Part shown: one piece after another, positions 7,948 to 16,162 of the stretch
Layout: each line of letters begins with the position of its first letter
Numbering within the stretch: position 1 is the first letter of the stretch
NCBI RefSeq assembly: GCF_004765815.2
Contig: NZ_ML974127.1
Coordinates: 660,927-724,926 of the forward strand
Length of the DNA stretch: 64,000 nucleotides
Direction of reading: 5' to 3'
From: Halorussus salinus
Lineage (GTDB): Archaea > Halobacteriota > Halobacteria > Halobacteriales > Haladaptataceae
Made by a program: the position numbers and the translations under genes
The notes under the pieces: generated by a model
What the model saw: the letters and a program-made list of their open reading frames with translations, nothing else
Databases searched by the model: none
What the model was told of the DNA's origin: nothing

Positions 7948-8495
7948 GCGCGAACACCTCCAGTAACAGTCGCTCGTCGTCGTACGGTTCTACTGCTCGT
8001 GCGGAACGCGATCCATCGTCTGTGCGACCATGTAGCCACTGGTACCCGCGGGAGGGTCAAAAGCGTATCGGCGCGGTCGAAACTTACCATCGAGTCGAAG
8101 TCACTCGATTTACTCGCTCGAAGGCGCTCGATTTGGCGAACCGAGTGCGCTCGACTCGACAACCGACTCCGGCGCGTGCGGGCGCGGCGCTCGTGCGCCG
8201 CGCCTTCCCGCGCGAGGGATGAGTAGCACAGCGTAGCGAGCAACGCAATCGGGTGGGGAGGGCGTGGTCTGCGGTTGCGGTGCTGTGCGGTGGCAATGCT
8301 GTGCGGTGGCAATGCTGTGCGGCGGCAGTGCTGTGCGGCGGCGCAACTCCTGTTTGTCGGCAGTAGCTAGCTTCTCGCCGCGATGAAACTTCCTCGAAGA
8401 ACCTCGGGCAATCCAATCTACGAAAAGACAACTCCATCGTTGCGAAAGGCACACGTACACTTTCTAAAGCCGCCAAAACACGTCCAAGGACACCC
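7948..8495. other. Intergenic region carrying structured repeat family 2
   Basis: This 548-bp gap has no convincing gene. The first part (7948-8165) contains short direct repeats of the TCGAAGTCACTCGATT / GGCGCTCGATTTGG type. From 8171 it holds a hairpin, a conserved core and a 16-nt minisatellite, annotated separately. Confidence 0.55.
8171..8344 (+). repeat. Structured repeat family 2, copy A, with 16-nt minisatellite
   Basis: A hairpin pairs GGCGCGGCGC (8181-8190) with GCGCCGCGCC (8195-8204) around TCGT, extended by CGTGCGGG/CCCGCGCG. The conserved core follows (8211-8270: CGCGAGGGATGAGTAGC, then GAGCAACGCAATCGGG, then TGGGGAGG). Next come four contiguous 16-nt units (TGCTGTGCGGTGGCAA-type) at 8281-8344. 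Copies B (30131) and C (47199) share the core but carry different hairpin sequences and different minisatellites. Confidence 0.8.
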
Positions 8496-9098
8496 TCAAT
8501 CTTGTCGAACGTCGGCGTCGGGGTCCACGACTCTATCGACCCGCTCGGGCGCGCGCCAGTCGGTCGTCAACTCCAACAACTGCACCAAAATTCGGGCCGT
8601 CGCGCCCCAGACCGTGTACCCATCGACGTGGAAGAAGTGGACGATGGCCTCGCCGTACTGGGGATGCTCGCGCCGTTCGACCTCGTAGTTGTCGGGGTCG
8701 AGCAAGCCCGCGACCGGAAGCACCGCGATTTCGGCCACCTCGCGCTCGTCGGGGACGTACTCGCGGTCCGGCACGCGGGCGACGTAGGGCGTGACGGCGT
8801 ACCGACTCGTCGTCCGGATGTCGTCGAGGAGACCCACCACGTCCGCCTCGTCGGCGCGGAGACCGATTTCCTCCTCGGCCTCCCGAAGTGCGGTGGCCCG
8901 GAGGTCGGCGTCGCTCGGTTCCCGGCCGCCGCCGGGGAAGCTCATCTGGCCCGCGTGTTCCCCGAGGTGGTCGGCCCGCTTGGTGAACAGCAGGTAGTAG
9001 TCGTCGCCGCGGGTCACGACCGGCGCTAAGACGGCCGCGTCGTGTTCCTCGTCGGCGACGGTCTGTGGCACGTGGTCGGCCACGCGACCCAACTCCAT
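8496..9098 (-). CDS. NUDIX hydrolase, CoA pyrophosphatase-like (NudL type)
   Basis: The ATG at 9098 gives 200 residues. A much longer upstream frame exists but is Arg-rich shadow sequence. The NudL-type signature is visible: TKRADHLGEHAGQMSFPGGG, followed by the NUDIX box continuation ATALREAEEEIGL (near residues 65-90). Bacterial and mammalian relatives cleave CoA to 4'-phosphopantetheine and 3',5'-ADP. The C-terminus keeps the HFFHVDGYTVWGATARIL segment found in this subfamily. The next gene (9200) is on the same strand about 100 bp upstream. Confidence 0.87.
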   Translation of the reverse strand: MELGRVADHVPQTVADEEHDAAVLAPVVTRGDDYYLLFTKRADHLGEHAGQMSFPGGGREPSDADLRATALREAEEEIGLRADEADVVGLLDDIRTTSRYAVTPYVARVPDREYVPDEREVAEIAVLPVAGLLDPDNYEVERREHPQYGEAIVHFFHVDGYTVWGATARILVQLLELTTDWRAPERVDRVVDPDADVRQD

Positions 9099-9199
9099 AC
9101 CCTGAACGTCGTACCCCGTGGCCTTAATTCGTCCGTCCGCGGACGGACCAGCGGTGGACTGTTCAGTGCTACCACGCCTTGATGGCACCGCTCGCGGCG

Positions 9200-9697
9200 C
9201 TACTCGAACGCCCGGTCCAACCGCTCGCGCACGTCGTCGGCCTCCACCGGTGCCCACGCTTCGAGGTCGTAGCTCACGTCGAGGAGTTCCCGCGCTCGCT
9301 CGGCGTCGCCCGCGGCGGCGACGGTCCGGGCCTCCTCGTAGAGTCGGTCGGCGACGGTCTCGCCTAACTCCTCGCGGTCCAACTCGCGGTCGGGCACGTC
9401 GAGGATGTGGGGCAGGTCCTCGCCGTTCTCCGGGACCGTGGGGAACGCCGCTGGACCGGCGACGAGAATCGAGTCGGGGGCTTCGGAACCACCGCCGGGG
9501 GCGTCGTCGCCCGCGTACTCGGCTTCCGCGAGATAGTAGTCTTCGACCGCGCGCTCGATTTCGACCGCGACCGCCTCGCGTTCGACCTCGTCGCCCTGCT
9601 TGAACGCGAGTTCGACCAGCGCCTGTTCGAGTTCGTCGCGGGCGAGGCCGCCGAACAGGTCTACCACCCCGGCGAGTTCGTCTTTGGTGTCGGCCAT
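9200..9697 (-). CDS. Uncharacterised acidic haloarchaeal protein
   Basis: A 165-residue, strongly acidic, alpha-helical protein with no hydrophobic segment. The N-terminal helices (ELAGVVDLFGGLARDELEQA) look like a small helical, possibly HTH-like, bundle. The rest is Asp/Glu/Ala-rich with a possible TPR-like repeat near EARTVAAAGDAERARELLD. The family seems common in haloarchaea, but I do not know a function. It is likely co-directional with the NUDIX gene downstream. Confidence 0.7.
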   Translation of the reverse strand: MADTKDELAGVVDLFGGLARDELEQALVELAFKQGDEVEREAVAVEIERAVEDYYLAEAEYAGDDAPGGGSEAPDSILVAGPAAFPTVPENGEDLPHILDVPDRELDREELGETVADRLYEEARTVAAAGDAERARELLDVSYDLEAWAPVEADDVRERLDRAFE

Positions 9698-9840
9698 TCG
9701 TTGTCGGGTAGGGTTCTCGCGGGGGCTTAGTTGTTCGGGAACGGCAAGCGAGGAGTCGGCTACTGGCTCGGGTCGGTCGGACCAGCACCGGACCGCGACT
9801 GCGACGCGAACCGTCGCCGACTCCTATCGGACCGCACCGT

Positions 9841-9939
9841 ACCGCGACCGCTCGGCACCGCAAACCGCACCGAATCGTGACCGCTCGGCACCGCAAACCG
9901 CACCGAACCGTGACCGCTCGGCACCGCAGACCGCACCGC
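9841..9939. repeat. 33-nt tandem array (3 units)
   Basis: There are three contiguous near-identical units at 9841-9873, 9874-9906 and 9907-9939, sharing CGACCGCTCGGCACCGCA and ACCGCACCG. On the minus strand the units read like the GCGGTGC / GCGGTTTGCGG minisatellites that follow structured repeat family 2. The array sits beside a strong hairpin, so it may be a diverged family 2 copy on the opposite strand. Confidence 0.8.
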
Positions 9940-9957
9940 GCCCCGAACCTCCCCGCT

Positions 9958-10001
9958 TGCGCGCTCGGTCGCGCAGAACCGCGAGCGCGACCGAGCGCAC
10001 G
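9958..10001. repeat. Long inverted repeat (hairpin)
   Basis: The arms GCGCTCGGTCGCGC and GCGCGACCGAGCGC pair perfectly (14 bp) around a short loop containing AGAACCGCGA. It lies next to the 33-nt array. On the minus strand the order hairpin, GGGGAGG-like link, GCGGTGCGG array mimics the family 2 elements. No T-tract follows, so a terminator is unlikely. Confidence 0.7.
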
Positions 10002-10193
10002 GCGCGTCCGTATTGAACAGTCGGATAGCTCACGCGAAGGTTGAAATACGAGGCCGGGACGAACCTCGTCCGGACGCTTCGCGCGGTTACACCGAGGGAG
10101 GTGGCGAGTTAGTCACCAGCGTCGATGACACTGTAACCGCCAGTCCGACTAATCCGAAAGGACAGCGCAAATCAGAATCCGACAGTCAGCGCC

Positions 10194-11294
10194 CTACGCG
10201 AAGTACGCGGCCAACCGCTCGGCGGCCTCCTCGACCCGCGGACTCACCAGCGCGAACCGGAGCCAATCGTCGCGCGATTCGCCGAACGCCTCGCCGGGCA
10301 TACCCGCGACGCCCGCCTCGTCCACCAGTCGCTCGACGTTCTCCAGCGTGCCGGGGAACTCGGGGAACCGCGCCATCACGTAGAACGCGCCGTCGGGCGT
10401 CGAGTAGTCAGCGCCCGCCGCGTCCAGCGCGTCGGTGAAGGTAGCGACTCGCTCGCGCAGTAGCTCGCGGTTGGCCTCGTAGTACGCCGGGTCGGTGTTC
10501 CGGAGCGCGTGGAGAACCGCGTACTGGCCGGGCCGCGTCGTGGCGACGTTGGTCAGCATGTGGCGGGTCTTGGCCACGTCCACCAGCGACTCGGGGAAGA
10601 CCGCGTACCCGACCCGGAACCCGGTGATGGCGAACGTCTTCGAGTAGGAGTTCGTCACGATTCGGTGGTCTGAATCGAACGACAGCGCCGAGGAGAACTC
10701 CCCCGAGAAGTCGAAGTGGTCGTACACCTCGTCGCTGACGAGGAGGGCGTCGAACTCCTCGGCGATAGCGACCAGTTCGCGCATGGTCTCCTCGTCGTAG
10801 ACCGCTCCCGTGGGGTTGTTCGGCGTGTTGACCACGATTCCGGCGGTCTCGTCGCTGGCGGCCTCGCGCACGTCCGCGGGGTCCAGCGACCCGTCGTCGT
10901 CGGTGGCGACGTACCGCGCGCTCGCGCCGAGCATCGTCGTCTTCCCCGGATAGTACGGATACACGGGGTCGGTCAGGACGAACTCCGACCCGCGCTCGCG
11001 CTCCAGCGCGCGGGCCATCGCGAGGTAGTTGGCCTCGCCGCCGCCGTTGGTCACGACGACCTGTGATTCGTGGACGTTCCGGCGCTCGGCGATCTCCTCG
11101 CGGAGCGCGGCAAGTCCCTCGCTGGGCGGGTACTGGAAGTCCGCGCCGCCCAAATCGGCGTACTCGTGGAGGCCTTCGCTGACGGCGTCGGGCGACCCCC
11201 AGTCGGGGTTGCCGCTCACCATGTCCACCACGTCCCGGTCGGCGTCGGCCGCGTACTGCATCACGTGGAAGAACAACGGCGTATCGTAGTCCAT
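10194..11294 (-). CDS. PLP-dependent aminotransferase, class I/II
   Basis: I chose the ATG at 11294 (MDYDTPLFFH, 366 aa) over one at 11339, because the extra 15 residues are unlike family N-termini and leave no promoter room. Fold-type I landmarks are present: TNGGGEANYLA (phosphate loop), VVNTPNNPTGAVY, LVSDEVYDHFDF (Asp/Tyr contacts to PLP), the Schiff-base lysine in TNSYSKTFAITGFRVGY, and a C-terminal substrate-carboxylate Arg in DWLRFALV. Such enzymes move the amino group of aspartate, aromatic or branched amino acids to 2-oxoglutarate. Specificity is not evident. Confidence 0.88.
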   Translation of the reverse strand: MDYDTPLFFHVMQYAADADRDVVDMVSGNPDWGSPDAVSEGLHEYADLGGADFQYPPSEGLAALREEIAERRNVHESQVVVTNGGGEANYLAMARALERERGSEFVLTDPVYPYYPGKTTMLGASARYVATDDDGSLDPADVREAASDETAGIVVNTPNNPTGAVYDEETMRELVAIAEEFDALLVSDEVYDHFDFSGEFSSALSFDSDHRIVTNSYSKTFAITGFRVGYAVFPESLVDVAKTRHMLTNVATTRPGQYAVLHALRNTDPAYYEANRELLRERVATFTDALDAAGADYSTPDGAFYVMARFPEFPGTLENVERLVDEAGVAGMPGEAFGESRDDWLRFALVSPRVEEAAERLAAYFA

Positions 11295-11388
11295 ACGCCG
11301 ACACTCGGACGCCGCGTAGGTCTTTCTTTCGACCGGCACGTCTCGACAACCCCCGAAATTAACTTCGGCGAGAGGGTAGCTTCGAGAC

Positions 11389-11742
11389 GTGACTCACGCA
11401 GACCCGGACGCGGTCCGCGACTACTACGAACGCATCGACGCCGAGGAGTACGAGGCGGTGTTCGCGCTGTTCGCCGACGACGTGACCTACGAGCGAACCG
11501 GCCAGCGACTCGACGGCATGGCCGAGTTCCGCGAGTTCTACCTCGACGACCGGCCGCTCGAAGACGGCGACCACGAGATTCACCGGGTCGTCGCGGACGG
11601 CGATACGGTCGCGGTCCGCGGGCGGTTCACCGGCACGCAGGACGGCGAGGAAGTAGCCTTCGGCTTCGCGGATTTCCACCGCTTCGACGACGAGGGCGAC
11701 ATCGCGGAGCGGTGGACCTACACCGACCGCGACGAGGTGTAG
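11389..11742 (+). CDS. SnoaL-like / nuclear transport factor 2-fold protein
   Basis: A 117-residue protein with a GTG start. The pattern VRDYYERIDAEEYEAVFALFADDVTYE followed by RVVADGDTVAVRGRFTG and FADFHRFDDEGDIAERWTY is the cone-shaped NTF2 fold used by polyketide cyclases and scavenging isomerases. The catalytic residue cannot be assigned, so it could be an enzyme or a small-molecule binding domain. It is transcribed divergently from the aminotransferase. Confidence 0.82.
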   Translation: MTHADPDAVRDYYERIDAEEYEAVFALFADDVTYERTGQRLDGMAEFREFYLDDRPLEDGDHEIHRVVADGDTVAVRGRFTGTQDGEEVAFGFADFHRFDDEGDIAERWTYTDRDEV

Positions 11743-11819
11743 CGGCCGCTACGGCCGACGACACGTCCGAGAAGAATCGAACCTCGCGCATCGAACCTCG
11801 CGCGGGGTCGGAGTCCGAA

Positions 11820-12617
11820 TCAGCGCGCCTGCGCTCGGTCTATCCACGTCCCGATGCGCTTGTCGGAGAGGCCCGTCTCGTCGGCGAGTTGTCCCGCGTC
11901 GGCCTTCGCCAGTTCGGTCACGTCGGCGACCCCCGCCTCGCGGAGTCGTTCGGCGTAGGCCGGGCCGATGCCCTTGACTTCTTCGAGCGGTTCGCCCTCG
12001 CCGACCGGTTCGTCGGCGGCTTGGTCGGGGTCGGGTTCCGCGCCGTCGGTCTCCTCGGGCGTCGGTTCGGGTTCGTCGCCAGCGGTCTGTTCCGGCTCGG
12101 CCGCGTCGGTCGAGGGACCGACCGCTTCGGCGGGTTCGGCCGCGTCGTCGCGGCCGGTCTCGACGCTCTCGCTTCCTTCGGGTGCCGTCGTCACGTCTTC
12201 GGTCGAGATGCCCGCTTCGGCGTCCTCCTCGTCTGCCCCGGTCTCCTCGGCGTCCTCTCCGGTCTCCTCGGGCGTCGGTTCGGGTTCGTCGTCAGCGGTC
12301 TCGGTTCCGGTAGCCGCTTCCGTCCTGTCAGTCACCTCGGTCTCGGCGGAGTCGGTTTCGGCAGCATCGGTTTCGTCGGGTTCGGCCTCCTCGATGTCCG
12401 GGGCGTCGGCAGACTCGGTTCCGTCGGCGGTCTCGGTCGCGTCGGTGGACTCCTCCGCGCCGGTATCGACGCCTTTGACGGCGCTCTCGGCTTCTACGTT
12501 TGGTTCGGCCGACTCGTCGGGTTCGCGCTCGATGGTCACCCCGGACTCCGTCCGGCGCACCTGCGAGCGGTCGTCCTCGAGTCCAAGCAACGACTTCAGC
12601 TTAGTGAGCAGTCCCAT
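11820..12617 (-). CDS. Acidic low-complexity protein with C-terminal helix-hairpin-helix
   Basis: The ATG at 12617 gives 265 residues (MGLLTKLKSLLGLEDD). A short basic/amphipathic N-terminus precedes about 150 residues of Glu/Asp/Thr/Ala-rich disordered linker, in which EPEPTPEET occurs twice. The last 55 residues form a helix-hairpin-helix module (EEVKGIGPAYAERLREAG), as in proteins that bind DNA or serve as scaffolds. The gene abuts aroE (27 bp). The amphipathic N-terminus could touch membrane and the HhH could touch DNA, which is inference. Confidence 0.75.
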   Translation of the reverse strand: MGLLTKLKSLLGLEDDRSQVRRTESGVTIEREPDESAEPNVEAESAVKGVDTGAEESTDATETADGTESADAPDIEEAEPDETDAAETDSAETEVTDRTEAATGTETADDEPEPTPEETGEDAEETGADEEDAEAGISTEDVTTAPEGSESVETGRDDAAEPAEAVGPSTDAAEPEQTAGDEPEPTPEETDGAEPDPDQAADEPVGEGEPLEEVKGIGPAYAERLREAGVADVTELAKADAGQLADETGLSDKRIGTWIDRAQAR

Positions 12618-12644
12618 TTGCGCGACAGTAGACGGCCGCGCCAC

Positions 12645-13547
12645 TTAAAGCCGTGCCCGAAGCGCCTCGTTCATCGCGCTCACGGGTGCGTCTCGGCCGG
12701 TCCACAACTCGAACGCCTCGACGCCCTGATACAACAGCATCCACGCGCCGTCGATGGTGGTCGCGCCGCGCTCGCGGGCCTCGCGCAGGAGGCGGGTGTC
12801 GAGCGGCCGGTACACCGCGTCCAGTACCGCGAGGTCGCCGTGGAGCGTCTCGGCCGGGACCGGCGACCGGTCCTCCTCCATGCCGACGCTGGTCGCGTTG
12901 ACCAGCACGTCGGCCTCGGGGACGCGAGTTTCGAGCGAGTCGAGACCGCCAGCGGTCGCCTCCTCGGAGTCGTCGCGGGTCGCATCCTTGCGGGCCGCAT
13001 CCTTGCGAGTCGCGTCCTTGCGTGTCGGGCCGTCGAGGTCCGCGACGAGTCGCTGGGCGCGCTCGACCGTCCGGTTCGCGACGTGGACGCTCGCACCAGC
13101 GTCCGCGAGCGCGAAGACCGCCGCGCGGGCCGCGCCGCCAGCGCCGACGACGACCGCGTTCTGGTTCGCGAGCGTCACGTCGTGGTGCGCGAACGACCGA
13201 CGGACGCCCGCTACGTCGGTGTTGTGGCCGGTCGGTGGGGCTGTTGTTTCGTCGTCTCCTCGGTCCTCGCCACCGGTCCCGAAGTCGATGGTGTTGACCG
13301 CGCCGATGCGAGTCGCGAGGTCGTCGGGTTCGACGTGGGCCAGCGCGTCCTGTTTGAACGGGATGGTGACGTTCAGGCCCGCGACGCCGAGGGTCTGTGC
13401 CCCCTCGATTGCCGCGCCGAGGTCGTCCAGTGCGGGTTCGAAGGTGACGTACCGAGCGTCCATCCCGAGGGCGTCGTAGGCCGCCTCGTGCATCGGCGGC
13501 GACAGCGAGTGGCCGACGGGGTTGCCGAGGAGTCCGAACACGTTCAT
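12645..13547 (-). CDS. aroE: Shikimate dehydrogenase
   Basis: This 300-residue enzyme reduces 3-dehydroshikimate to shikimate with NADPH. Key features are [16 protein letters not shown] (substrate pocket), the catalytic lysine in [10 protein letters not shown] (about residue 65), GHNTDVAGV, the nucleotide loop [12 protein letters not shown], the NRT motif, and NATSVGM. Between NADP-contact strands there is an unusual insert at about residues 174-199 made of a repeated RKDA(T/A) unit. It is encoded by three 15-nt tandem copies (12976-13020). The insert makes it longer than typical AroE of about 270 residues. It probably sits in a surface loop and is tolerated. Confidence 0.93.
   Translation of the reverse strand: MNVFGLLGNPVGHSLSPPMHEAAYDALGMDARYVTFEPALDDLGAAIEGAQTLGVAGLNVTIPFKQDALAHVEPDDLATRIGAVNTIDFGTGGEDRGDDETTAPPTGHNTDVAGVRRSFAHHDVTLANQNAVVVGAGGAARAAVFALADAGASVHVANRTVERAQRLVADLDGPTRKDATRKDAARKDATRDDSEEATAGGLDSLETRVPEADVLVNATSVGMEEDRSPVPAETLHGDLAVLDAVYRPLDTRLLREARERGATTIDGAWMLLYQGVEAFELWTGRDAPVSAMNEALRARL
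12976..13020 (-). repeat. 15-nt tandem repeat inside aroE
   Basis: There are three contiguous 15-nt units (CGGGTCGCATCCTTG type on the plus strand) at 12976-12990, 12991-13005 and 13006-13020, with a partial fourth. They encode a repeating (T/A)RKDA pentapeptide within AroE. Being a multiple of three, the unit can change in number without breaking the frame. Confidence 0.9.
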
Positions 13548-13630
13548 GTCGGGGGCGAAGTCGGCGACCGGGTTAACTACTGGGTTCCGAAGCGGTGCTT
13601 GCTACCAGTTCTCAGTGGCAATAATTGTCC

Positions 13631-13640
13631 AAATATTTAT
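13631..13640 (+). promoter_or_regulatory. TATA-like element for the CaCA exchanger gene
   Basis: AAATATTTAT lies about 40 bp before the ATG at 13675, the spacing expected of a haloarchaeal TATA box with a short leader. It supports starting the gene at 13675 and not at the upstream in-frame ATG at 13522. Confidence 0.6.
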
Positions 13641-13674
13641 CCCGCCACTCGGATTTGCCAGCAATAGAGAACAG

Positions 13675-14652
13675 ATGATACCGCTTCAAATGTCGGCTGA
13701 ACTATTGCTCTCGGTAGACACGCTGTATCTGCTCGGCGGCATCCTCCTGCTGTATCTGGGCGCGGAGTTGCTCGTAGACAGCGCCTCGTCGCTCGCGGTC
13801 GGCTACGGCATCGCGCCCGCGACGGTCGGCGTCACCGTCGTCGCGTTCTCGACGACCGCGCCCGAACTGTTCGTGAGTCTCGTCGGCGGCATCGGGATTT
13901 CCAGCGACATCGGACTGGGCAACATCATCGGGTCGAACATCGCTAACCTCGGGTTGGTCCTCGGAACGTCGGCGCTCGTCCAACCGCTGTCGGTCGATTC
14001 GAAGCTACTCTGGCGACACGGCCCGTTCATGCTCGCGGCCGCGGTGCTGCTCGTCGTGTTGGGGAGCGACGGGACGCTCGGCCAGTTCGACGGCGCGGGA
14101 ATGCTCGCCTTGCTGGCGGTGTTCACGGGGTACATGATATACCAGTCCCGGTCGGCCGACGACGAGGTCGTCCCCGACGAGATGCAGGTCGAATCCGAGT
14201 CGGGGTCGGTCAGCGCCCGCCAACTCGCGTTGCTGGCTGGCGCTGGGTTGTGTCTGCTCGGCGGTTCCATCGGTCTCGTGCAGGGCGGCACCGGACTCCT
14301 CCGGTCGTTCGGCTTCGACGACCTCTTCATCGGCATCACCATCATCGCGTTCGGCACGTCGCTGCCCGAGTTGGCGACCTCGCTGGTGAGTTCGTTCCGC
14401 GACGAGGCGGAGTTCTCCATCGGCAACGTCGTCGGGTCGAACATTTACAACGTCCTCGCCGTCATCGGCCTCCTCGCCATCGTCCACCCCTTCTCGGTGA
14501 AAGCCACCGTCCAGACGTTCCACTTCCCGGTGATGCTGGCGTTCACCGTTGGCGCGATGGCGCTGATGGCCATCGGGCGAACCGTCTCGCGTCCGGGCGG
14601 TATCGCACTCGTCGGAGCCTACGGCGGGTTCGTCTACCTCCTGTTGCCGTGA
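13675..14652 (+). CDS. CaCA-family sodium/calcium exchanger (first of tandem pair)
   Basis: 325 residues from the ATG at 13675, preceded by a TATA-like element. About ten membrane helices form two inverted halves. Each half carries the alpha-repeat ion-binding signature: VAFSTTAPELFVSLVG with GNIIGSNIANLGLV in the first, and IAFGTSLPELATSLVSSF with GNVVGSNIYNVLAV in the second. These match the YrbG/NCX architecture. In the first repeat the usual GTS is STTAPE. It sits directly upstream of a second, longer exchanger-like gene, suggesting joint Ca2+/Na+ homeostasis. Confidence 0.9.
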   Translation: MIPLQMSAELLLSVDTLYLLGGILLLYLGAELLVDSASSLAVGYGIAPATVGVTVVAFSTTAPELFVSLVGGIGISSDIGLGNIIGSNIANLGLVLGTSALVQPLSVDSKLLWRHGPFMLAAAVLLVVLGSDGTLGQFDGAGMLALLAVFTGYMIYQSRSADDEVVPDEMQVESESGSVSARQLALLAGAGLCLLGGSIGLVQGGTGLLRSFGFDDLFIGITIIAFGTSLPELATSLVSSFRDEAEFSIGNVVGSNIYNVLAVIGLLAIVHPFSVKATVQTFHFPVMLAFTVGAMALMAIGRTVSRPGGIALVGAYGGFVYLLLP

Positions 14653-14721
14653 GGCTCCCGTCCCGCCGACCCGTGGAATAACGCAAGACCTACTTTCCGG
14701 GGTAGGCTAACCTCGGACAGA

Positions 14722-16065
14722 ATGTTGAGTCGTTTACGTCATCCTCTCGCCGCAGTCGGTACGACGACGGCGCTCACGCTCCCGTGGGTCTACGTCTGGG
14801 CGACGGGTGGCACAGGCGGACTGAGCCACCTCCAGACGGTCGCCATCACCGGGGTGGCGGTACTGGGTGCCTCCTTCATGCTCGCGTGGGCCGCCGAGAC
14901 GGCCGAGAAGGACGTGCCGCGCGCGTTCGCACTGGCCGTGCTGGCGGTCCTCGCGGTCGCTCCGGAGTACGCGGTGGACGCGCTCTACGCGTGGACCGCC
15001 GGAGCGAACGCCGGTACCGAGAGCGGCATGCAAGCCGCGAACCTCGCGGTCGCGAACATGACCGGCGCGAACCGCATCCTCATCGGACTGGGGTGGTCGG
15101 GCATCGCGTTGTTCACGGTGTACCGAGCCGGTAGCTCGGCGGACCCCGCAGTGGTCGAGAAGTCCGGATTCCTGAAGAACAAGATTCAGATCGACCGCGA
15201 CCTCGCCACCGAAATCGCGTTCCTGCTCGCCGCGACCGCCTTCGCGTTCTTCGTGCCGATAGGCGGCGGTATCGGCATGGTGGACACGGTTGTTCTCGTC
15301 GGCCTGTACGCCCTCTACATCGGCATCGTCATCCGCGGCGAGGTTGACGAACACGACGAGCAGGTGGGGGTCCCGGCGTACTTCCAAAGCTACTCCAAGC
15401 TCCCGCGAATCGCCACCGTCCTCGGCTTGTTTGCGTACTCCGGCGGGATGATTTACACCGCCGTCCACCCGTTCGCGCACGGACTGGAGGAGTTAGGACT
15501 CCAACTCGGCATCCCGCCGTTCTTCATGATTCAGTGGCTCGCGCCACTGGCCTCCGAGTCGCCCGAACTCATCGTGGTCGCGTACCTCGTCAACAAGGCG
15601 CGCTCGACCGCCGGGTTCAACGCGCTCATCTCCTCGAAGCTCAACCAGTGGACGCTCCTCATCGGGACGCTCGCGGTGGTCTACAGCATCGCCGCCGGGT
15701 CCATCGGTGCGCTCCCCTTCGACGAGAAACAGCAGGCCGAAATCTGGATCACCGCGGCCCAGAGCTTCTTCGCGCTCGGCGTGCTGGCGAACTTCGAGAT
15801 CAGCGTCCGGGAGGCCGTCGTCCTCCTCGTGCTGTTCGTCTCGCAGGTCGCCGCCGAGTTCTGGATCATCCAGACGATGGCCGACGCGCAGGCTCACGAA
15901 CTCAGCATGCTCATCCTCTACGCCTACACCGCCGTCTACGTGGTCCTCGGCGTGGGCCTGTTCGTCGCCCGGCGCGACGAACTCCGGGGTATCTACGACC
16001 GCACCGCCGCGAACGCTCGCAACGCCCTCCCCGGCGGGTCCGAGCAGGTCGAACACGCCGACTGA
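14722..16065 (+). CDS. Sodium:calcium antiporter-like membrane protein (second of pair)
   Basis: This 447-residue protein has about 11-12 hydrophobic helices. The exchanger motifs are weaker than in the neighbour: LAVAPEYAVDALYAW with NMTGANRILIGLGW in the first half, and WLAPLASESPELIVVAYL with STAGFNALISSKLNQWTLL in the second. These still show the P-E metal-site prolines and glutamates of the CaCA superfamily. It lies 69 bp after the first exchanger on the same strand. A T-rich tract near 16128-16140 may end the unit. Ion specificity is unproven. Confidence 0.85.
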   Translation: MLSRLRHPLAAVGTTTALTLPWVYVWATGGTGGLSHLQTVAITGVAVLGASFMLAWAAETAEKDVPRAFALAVLAVLAVAPEYAVDALYAWTAGANAGTESGMQAANLAVANMTGANRILIGLGWSGIALFTVYRAGSSADPAVVEKSGFLKNKIQIDRDLATEIAFLLAATAFAFFVPIGGGIGMVDTVVLVGLYALYIGIVIRGEVDEHDEQVGVPAYFQSYSKLPRIATVLGLFAYSGGMIYTAVHPFAHGLEELGLQLGIPPFFMIQWLAPLASESPELIVVAYLVNKARSTAGFNALISSKLNQWTLLIGTLAVVYSIAAGSIGALPFDEKQQAEIWITAAQSFFALGVLANFEISVREAVVLLVLFVSQVAAEFWIIQTMADAQAHELSMLILYAYTAVYVVLGVGLFVARRDELRGIYDRTAANARNALPGGSEQVEHAD

Positions 16066-16162
16066 GACCGTCGCTCGTCTCCGACGGCTCTCTTTCTCTC
16101 CCCGTCGTCTCCGACGACGCAACCCGACGCGCTTTTCTTCCGCTCCTCCCGTAGTTCCGGGC

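Larger units (their letters stand above)
9698..10193. other. Intergenic region with 33-nt tandem array and long hairpin
   Basis: This 496-bp region holds no supported gene. It contains a three-unit tandem array (9841-9939) and a strong hairpin (about 9960-9998), described separately. The remaining 190 bp before the aminotransferase stop show nothing recognisable. Confidence 0.55.

Noticed and set aside
8496-9896. 466-codon version of the NUDIX protein
   Set aside because: The extra 266 N-terminal residues are Arg-rich and overlap the gene at 9200; the ATG at 9098 fits the family length.
13522-13674. N-terminal extension of the CaCA exchanger
   Set aside because: It would contain the TATA-like element and adds a non-conserved stretch before the first helix.
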